Source: Myxococcota bacterium (GTDB taxonomy: Bacteria; Myxococcota_C; UBA6777). Taken from it: a stretch of 9,289 nucleotides of DNA. The position numbers and the translations under genes were made by a program. Location: positions 1 through 9,289 of the forward strand of contig CAUJFU010000011.1 of the NCBI GenBank assembly GCA_963169055.1, given 5' to 3'. The notes under the pieces were generated by a model. The model made no database searches and had not been told where the DNA came from. It worked only from the letters and a program-made list of their open reading frames with translations. Each line of letters begins with the position of its first letter. Position 1 is the stretch's first letter. Below, piece by piece: positions 5,599 through 9,289 of the stretch.

Positions 5599-8106
5599 TC
5601 AAGGGCGGTGTTTTTTCTTGCGTAGGAGGAGAAGAAAAAACAGGCAGAAGAAGGGCCACAAAGAAAGATGCGAAGAGGAGAAGGGTTGGCATCCAGAGAG
5701 CCAAGGGCCGTTAGGATAAGGGAGAAAGAGCAGGGTGGGTTGGGTTTCAAGGAGGTTTCCGTTGATCCAAGCGCGAAGGGTGGCTTGAGCAGGAGTGTGG
5801 GGAGCGCGCAGGCGGAGTTGATAGATGCCTTCGCTTGCGCCGCGTGGAGGGCCGAGGACTTCGCCATGTGTGCTTTCTACGCGGATCAACAGGTCATCGC
5901 GGGTAATCGCGACACCGTCTCGATCTTTTGGGATCAAAAAGAGCGTGGTCTCAGAACGCCCATCTGCGGGGAGTTGAGGATGGAGGATGCCAAAGGAAGA
6001 GGTGTTTGGATCAGGGGCGGTGGCGCTTTGTTTTTGGAGGGTTTGGAGTGCGCGCAACAGGTCGATTTTTCCGAATCCCCAGAGGGGGTGATAGAGTTGC
6101 TGTGTGGTGGTGGCGTCTGCGCGAGCGCTGCGGATCAGCAGATTGCGGACCTGTTCAAGGTCCAATTGGGGGGATTGTTGGAGCAAGAGTGCGATCGCGC
6201 CTGCGGCGTGAGGTGCGGCTTGGCTGGTTCCTTGGGAGATGTGGTAGGCGGGGGTATCGAGTTGGGCGCGAAGGGGGGGCGTTTGCGCGCTTGAGGTGGT
6301 GGAGGCGATGTACATCCCGGGGGCGGATATCTCGGGCTTGGGCCGCCCGTCGGGGGTGGGTCCTTGGCTGGAAAAGCTGGAGAGTGTGCCTGTTGGGATG
6401 GATTCTTGGGCGAGTTGCCCCTCTGCGTTTTGCCACGCTGTTCGGGCATTATACGAACCCACCGTGATGACGGAGGCCGCAGAACCCGGCATGGCGATGG
6501 TGTAGCCCGTGGTCGGGGGATTTAGAAAAAAAGCGCTGCTTTCGGGGAGGCGTGTTTGGGCGATCCAGATGTGGAGAGGATGTGCGGTTCCTTGCGCTTC
6601 GAGGGTCCAAGTGCCGGTGGCAAGGGGAGAAGATGGGCCGTTGGACAGCAACAGCGCCCAAAGGCGTCGGGTGGGCGGGGTGCCGTCTGTGCGTGTCGAG
6701 ACGGCCAATGTTCCAACGTCGCTAACGATGGGCGTTTCCGTGCCTTGGTTTGCCTCAAACCGTGCGATCTCCTGTCCATTGGGAGCGCGGATCGAGAAAG
6801 CCAAGGACGCTTGTGCGTCACTCCAACATTCAAGAAGAACACGGGCGGGGGCTTTTTCTGCGGAGAGGGGTTGTTGCCCCGGAATCACCAGTTTGATCCG
6901 CGCTGGCGCTTCGGGATGCGCCCATCCTCCCCAATAGATCGAGCGATCGCCTTCGTTCCCGGCAGAAGCGACCAAGATCTGCCCGGGGAGCTTGGGGCCT
7001 GCATAAGCCGCCAGCGCACGTTCCAAGAGTGTACTTCCATCGTGAGGGCCTTGGTGACCGCCGAGCGAAAGATTGATCACATAGGGTTTTCGGGAAAGTT
7101 TGGCGAATTGATGAACGAAGGCAACGGATTCAAGGAGATCACCGCTATCGAATTCACCTTGTCCTTCGCGCAGAGCCTTGACGATCACGAGATCTGCACG
7201 CGGAGCCATTCCCACATAAGGCGAATCGCCCTCCTTGCTTTTCCCGTTGCCTGCGGCGATTCCTGCGACATGCGTTCCATGTCCCGGGATATCTTGGTGG
7301 AGGAGAGGTGTGTTGTTTTGGAGGGCTTGATCGATCTCTGGTTTGAGAAACAGGCGGGGAGGGCGCTTGCTTTCGACGGCGGGGAGAGAATAGTCCAACA
7401 CGGCCAATACACGGGAGCTTCCATCAAAACGCCGAAACGCTGGATGTCGAAGATCAAGGCCCGAGTCGATCACGCCGATGATCACGCCGCGCCCATCGAG
7501 TCCGTAGGTGACGCGGCTTTGTGGAACGCCGATTAGCGGGGCGCTGACGTTGAGATGAGGCTTGAGGGGTTCGCTAAGGGCGATCGCACGGGGTGGATTG
7601 GAAGAATGGAGCAGCGTGTCGATTGCAGAAAGCGGCATCCAAGCGGCAAAGACTCCGTTGCTTTGGGCGGATACTTCGATCCCTTGGGCTTGTAGCTTTT
7701 GATGAGTTTGGGGGGGGGCGTCGAGGAGAACGCGGAATATCGGGACATTTTCGATGACTTGGTAATGGGTAAGTGGGGCAAGCCACGCAGGAAAAGACAG
7801 CGGGGTGGAAGGAAAAAGCGATGAGGCAGAAGGTAGAAGAAAGGTAGAGGTGGGCGGGTGTTGTTGGATTTGTGGCGAAGATGTCGGGTGTTTGGGGCGA
7901 TGGAGTGGAGAAAAAGACAGGCGTATGGGCGGGTTTTGCAAAGAAGGCAAGGAAGGGCGTTGAGACAGCCAAAGCGTCAGGCGGCTATCGAGGGAGACGT
8001 GTGCAGAGGGTGTGATGCGAGAGGGTGGGGGTGGGGAGCAAGCCCAAAGGCAAAGCAGGACGAGGGGCGAAAGCAGGCGGCACAACAAACAGAGCCTTTG
8101 GCGCAC
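5599..8106 (-). CDS. Subtilisin-like S8 protease, predicted lipoprotein with C-terminal membrane tail
   Basis: The product is 835 residues from a GTG at 8106. Residues 1-23 look like a lipoprotein signal, with LWAC ending at Cys23; Trp at -2 is unusual. A Pro/Ser-rich segment (24-105) is followed by a propeptide-like region (about 113-185). The catalytic domain (about 195-690) has all expected S8 residues: Asp214 in IDSGLD, His276 in GHGTHVAG, oxyanion Asn384 in ASAGNEGD and nucleophile Ser628 in GTSQAAPH. About 240 residues separate Asn384 from Ser628, much more than in subtilisin, with a beta-rich insertion near 400-520. Residues about 705-795 resemble an invasin-type Ig-like domain (ADGRSETTLFLIPKDRDG). 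The end has SGC (804-806), a hydrophobic helix (about 814-828) and RKKKHR, resembling Cys-containing C-terminal sorting tails. It should act outside the cytoplasmic membrane. It lies 57 nt downstream of the Cys-rich membrane protein gene. Confidence 0.92.
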   Translation of the reverse strand: MRQRLCLLCRLLSPLVLLCLWACSPPPPSRITPSAHVSLDSRLTLWLSQRPSLPSLQNPPIRLSFSPLHRPKHPTSSPQIQQHPPTSTFLLPSASSLFPSTPLSFPAWLAPLTHYQVIENVPIFRVLLDAPPQTHQKLQAQGIEVSAQSNGVFAAWMPLSAIDTLLHSSNPPRAIALSEPLKPHLNVSAPLIGVPQSRVTYGLDGRGVIIGVIDSGLDLRHPAFRRFDGSSRVLAVLDYSLPAVESKRPPRLFLKPEIDQALQNNTPLLHQDIPGHGTHVAGIAAGNGKSKEGDSPYVGMAPRADLVIVKALREGQGEFDSGDLLESVAFVHQFAKLSRKPYVINLSLGGHQGPHDGSTLLERALAAYAGPKLPGQILVASAGNEGDRSIYWGGWAHPEAPARIKLVIPGQQPLSAEKAPARVLLECWSDAQASLAFSIRAPNGQEIARFEANQGTETPIVSDVGTLAVSTRTDGTPPTRRLWALLLSNGPSSPLATGTWTLEAQGTAHPLHIWIAQTRLPESSAFFLNPPTTGYTIAMPGSAASVITVGSYNARTAWQNAEGQLAQESIPTGTLSSFSSQGPTPDGRPKPEISAPGMYIASTTSSAQTPPLRAQLDTPAYHISQGTSQAAPHAAGAIALLLQQSPQLDLEQVRNLLIRSARADATTTQQLYHPLWGFGKIDLLRALQTLQKQSATAPDPNTSSFGILHPQLPADGRSETTLFLIPKDRDGVAITRDDLLIRVESTHGEVLGPPRGASEGIYQLRLRAPHTPAQATLRAWINGNLLETQPTLLFLPYPNGPWLSGCQPFSSSHLSLWPFFCLFFLLLLRKKKHRP

Positions 8107-8163
8107 GATCGGCGCTTTTGGAGGGCGTTTTTTTGAGCGCGAGGTTTTGAGGACGAAGGGAGC

Positions 8164-9162
8164 TTATTCTTTTTTCTCTTCTTCGGCCTTTTTCTTGGCT
8201 TCTTCTTCGGCTTTTTTCTTGGCTGTAGCTTCTTCTTCTTTGCGTTTCTTTTCTTCTTCGGCGGCGCGTTTTTTGGCTTCTGCGTAGCGTTTACGCTCGC
8301 CTTCGATATCGGAGATCGACTTGGCGACGGTCTCGTGTTGTTTCACGATCTGGATGCGGAAGAATTCGGCTTGGGAGATCCAAGCGGGGCCGTGCATGAC
8401 TTCGGCGGAGACGATGAAGGTGAAGAACAGTTGGACCCAGACGATATGAGAACCCGTCAAGGCGGTCGAAAGAAACGCCCCTTGTTGGTATACGATCATG
8501 ACCACACCAAACAAGATGCTTGACGAGATAAACACTCCAAGCAGGGGAGAGGCGTACACCAGAGGGAACGTGAACAAACCGATTCCGATACTGACAAAAA
8601 TCGCCCGTGTGATGGTGTTTTTCGGATTGGCGCGGTCTGTGAGTTTGAGCAAGACAAACAACAACAAACCGCCAAAGAAGACGGAGGCGATCAAGAAAGC
8701 TGCAAAAGAGGCGAGAAATCCGCCCAACTGCCCGACTTGTTCAGCTTGCTTTTTCAAGGAGACAAGTTGATCGGTGCATTTGTTGGCATCCTTGATGTTG
8801 CAGCCTGCTTTGATGATGCAGTCCATGTATTTTTTTTGGCGGCCTGCAAACACATCGTCGCACAAACGCTGCGCAACGGTGAGCATCTCTTTGAAGTTTT
8901 TGAGTGCCTCTCCCGGGGTGTAGCATGATGCAAAAGCCTCACCGGGGGGTTGAGTGCAGATCTGCCCGGCGGTGCATTGGTTGGCTTGGCCGCGTTTACA
9001 TGTGGCTTCTTGTTTGTCGCCAAAATCAGCAAGGACTTTGTCTTCGCAAGCGGCGAGTTGTTCGGCGTATTGGGAGCAAGATGGTTTGGCGCAACCTTGT
9101 GTAAGCGCACCGAGAGGGAGCAGGCTTGAAAAAAGCAGCAAGCACAAGAACTTTCTGGTCAT
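8164..9162 (-). CDS. Cys-rich exported protein with four membrane helices and Lys/Glu/Ala tail
   Basis: The product is 332 residues. A signal sequence (1-23) ends in LTQGC, a good lipobox with Cys24. The exported domain (25-145) has ten further cysteines (29, 39, 55, 63, 69, 80, 101, 115, 121, 129), enough for five disulfides. Four hydrophobic helices follow at about 147-172, 185-206, 208-226 and 237-255; the basic loop at 173-186 suggests a cytoplasmic side. The last 50 residues are a charged coiled coil of Ala, Lys and Glu, like the TolA stalk, with two exact AKKKAEEE units. I do not recognise the family as a whole. A lipobox on a polytopic protein is odd; ordinary signal peptidase cleavage is the alternative. 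The frame stays open upstream to the window edge, but the signal peptide supports the ATG at 9162. No good SD is seen. It probably heads or joins the protease operon. Confidence 0.85.
   Translation of the reverse strand: MTRKFLCLLLFSSLLPLGALTQGCAKPSCSQYAEQLAACEDKVLADFGDKQEATCKRGQANQCTAGQICTQPPGEAFASCYTPGEALKNFKEMLTVAQRLCDDVFAGRQKKYMDCIIKAGCNIKDANKCTDQLVSLKKQAEQVGQLGGFLASFAAFLIASVFFGGLLLFVLLKLTDRANPKNTITRAIFVSIGIGLFTFPLVYASPLLGVFISSSILFGVVMIVYQQGAFLSTALTGSHIVWVQLFFTFIVSAEVMHGPAWISQAEFFRIQIVKQHETVAKSISDIEGERKRYAEAKKRAAEEEKKRKEEEATAKKKAEEEAKKKAEEEKKE
8177..8224. repeat. 24-nt tandem repeat encoding AKKKAEEE units
   Basis: TCTTCTTCGGC followed by a T-rich CTTGGCT stretch occurs at 8177-8200 and 8201-8224 with one base difference. 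It encodes repeated eight-residue units at the C-terminus of the membrane protein; a degenerate continuation runs to about 8290. Confidence 0.8.
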
Positions 9163-9190
9163 CGTTTTTAAGGCGCGGAGACCCCCTTCT

Positions 9191-9289
9191 TTAGAGGGGG
9201 GAGGAAGCGCCGCCCTTTCTTTGGATAAGGGTGGTGGTTCGGGCGGCCAGCCGAGTGGTGGCCTTCTTGACGTTGACGGAAGGGGTGAG
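9191..9289 (-). CDS. Probable C-terminal end of an upstream gene (partial)
   Basis: Reading leftward from the right edge, one frame gives 32 codons ending in TAA at 9193-9191, 28 nt before the next ATG. It reads LTPSVNVKKATTRLAARTTT and then IQRKGGASSPL. Its codons are rich in C and G at the third position, as expected for a real gene here. The other two minus-strand frames are also open across this short GC-rich stretch, so the call is weak. A short GC stem (CCCCC with GGGGG, about 9182-9200) overlaps the stop but has no U-tract. No function can be assigned. Confidence 0.35.
   Translation of the reverse strand, partial: LTPSVNVKKATTRLAARTTTLIQRKGGASSPL

Noticed and set aside
6556-7536. 326-codon open frame on the plus strand
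   Set aside because: It lies opposite the protease catalytic domain, which has all catalytic residues intact, so the plus-strand frame is a shadow.
9163-9289. N-terminal extension of the Cys-rich membrane protein to the window edge
   Set aside because: The frame is open, but the extension would bury a good signal peptide and lipobox that begin at the ATG at 9162.

Overview
The window looks like a chromosomal piece from a Gram-negative bacterium of moderately high GC (by eye, mid-50s percent). The best guess is a deltaproteobacterium or myxobacterium-like lineage. The guess rests on the style of the proteins: a DksA-type transcription factor, an FHA protein with a single membrane span and a TPR-like repeat region, a subtilisin-like protease with a lipobox and a C-terminal Cys/transmembrane/basic tail resembling MYXO-CTERM signals, and an LpxH-like phosphoesterase. 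No marker gene fixes the taxonomy.

Layout from left to right: (1) 1-611, minus strand, the N-terminal 203 residues of a calcineurin-like metallophosphoesterase that runs off the left edge. (2) 612-1235, a long non-coding stretch with a candidate promoter and a structured leader for the next gene. (3) 1236-1658, plus strand, a DksA/TraR-family protein, the only clearly supported plus-strand gene. (4) 1739-2824, minus strand, a two-TM potassium channel with a cytoplasmic RCK (TrkA-N/TrkA-C) module, converging on dksA. (5) 2823-2929, two copies of a 32-nt direct repeat, one overlapping the channel start codon. (6) 2965-4746, minus strand, an FHA-TM-repeat protein with a good Shine-Dalgarno (SD) site, a sigma70-like promoter and two hairpins in its leader. 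(7) 4985-5497 (or to 5539), minus strand, an acidic hypothetical protein. (8) 5599-8106, minus strand, an 835-residue S8 (subtilisin-like) protease. (9) 8164-9162, minus strand, a Cys-rich exported domain followed by four membrane helices and a Lys/Glu/Ala-rich tail. (10) 9191-9289, minus strand, the probable C-terminal end of another gene.

The right-hand minus-strand genes (9289 to 4985) are spaced 28-101 nt apart and could form one transcript made mainly of envelope proteins. The FHA gene has its own promoter and probably feeds the channel gene, since no clear promoter or terminator lies between them. A functional link among these envelope genes is inferred only from position.

No tRNA, rRNA, insertion sequence, CRISPR array or defence system is visible. 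The points most worth a second look are the two-copy 32-nt repeat at the channel start, the doubly anchored protease with its large catalytic-domain insertion, the unusual Cys-rich four-TM protein next to it, and the structured leaders of dksA and the FHA gene.
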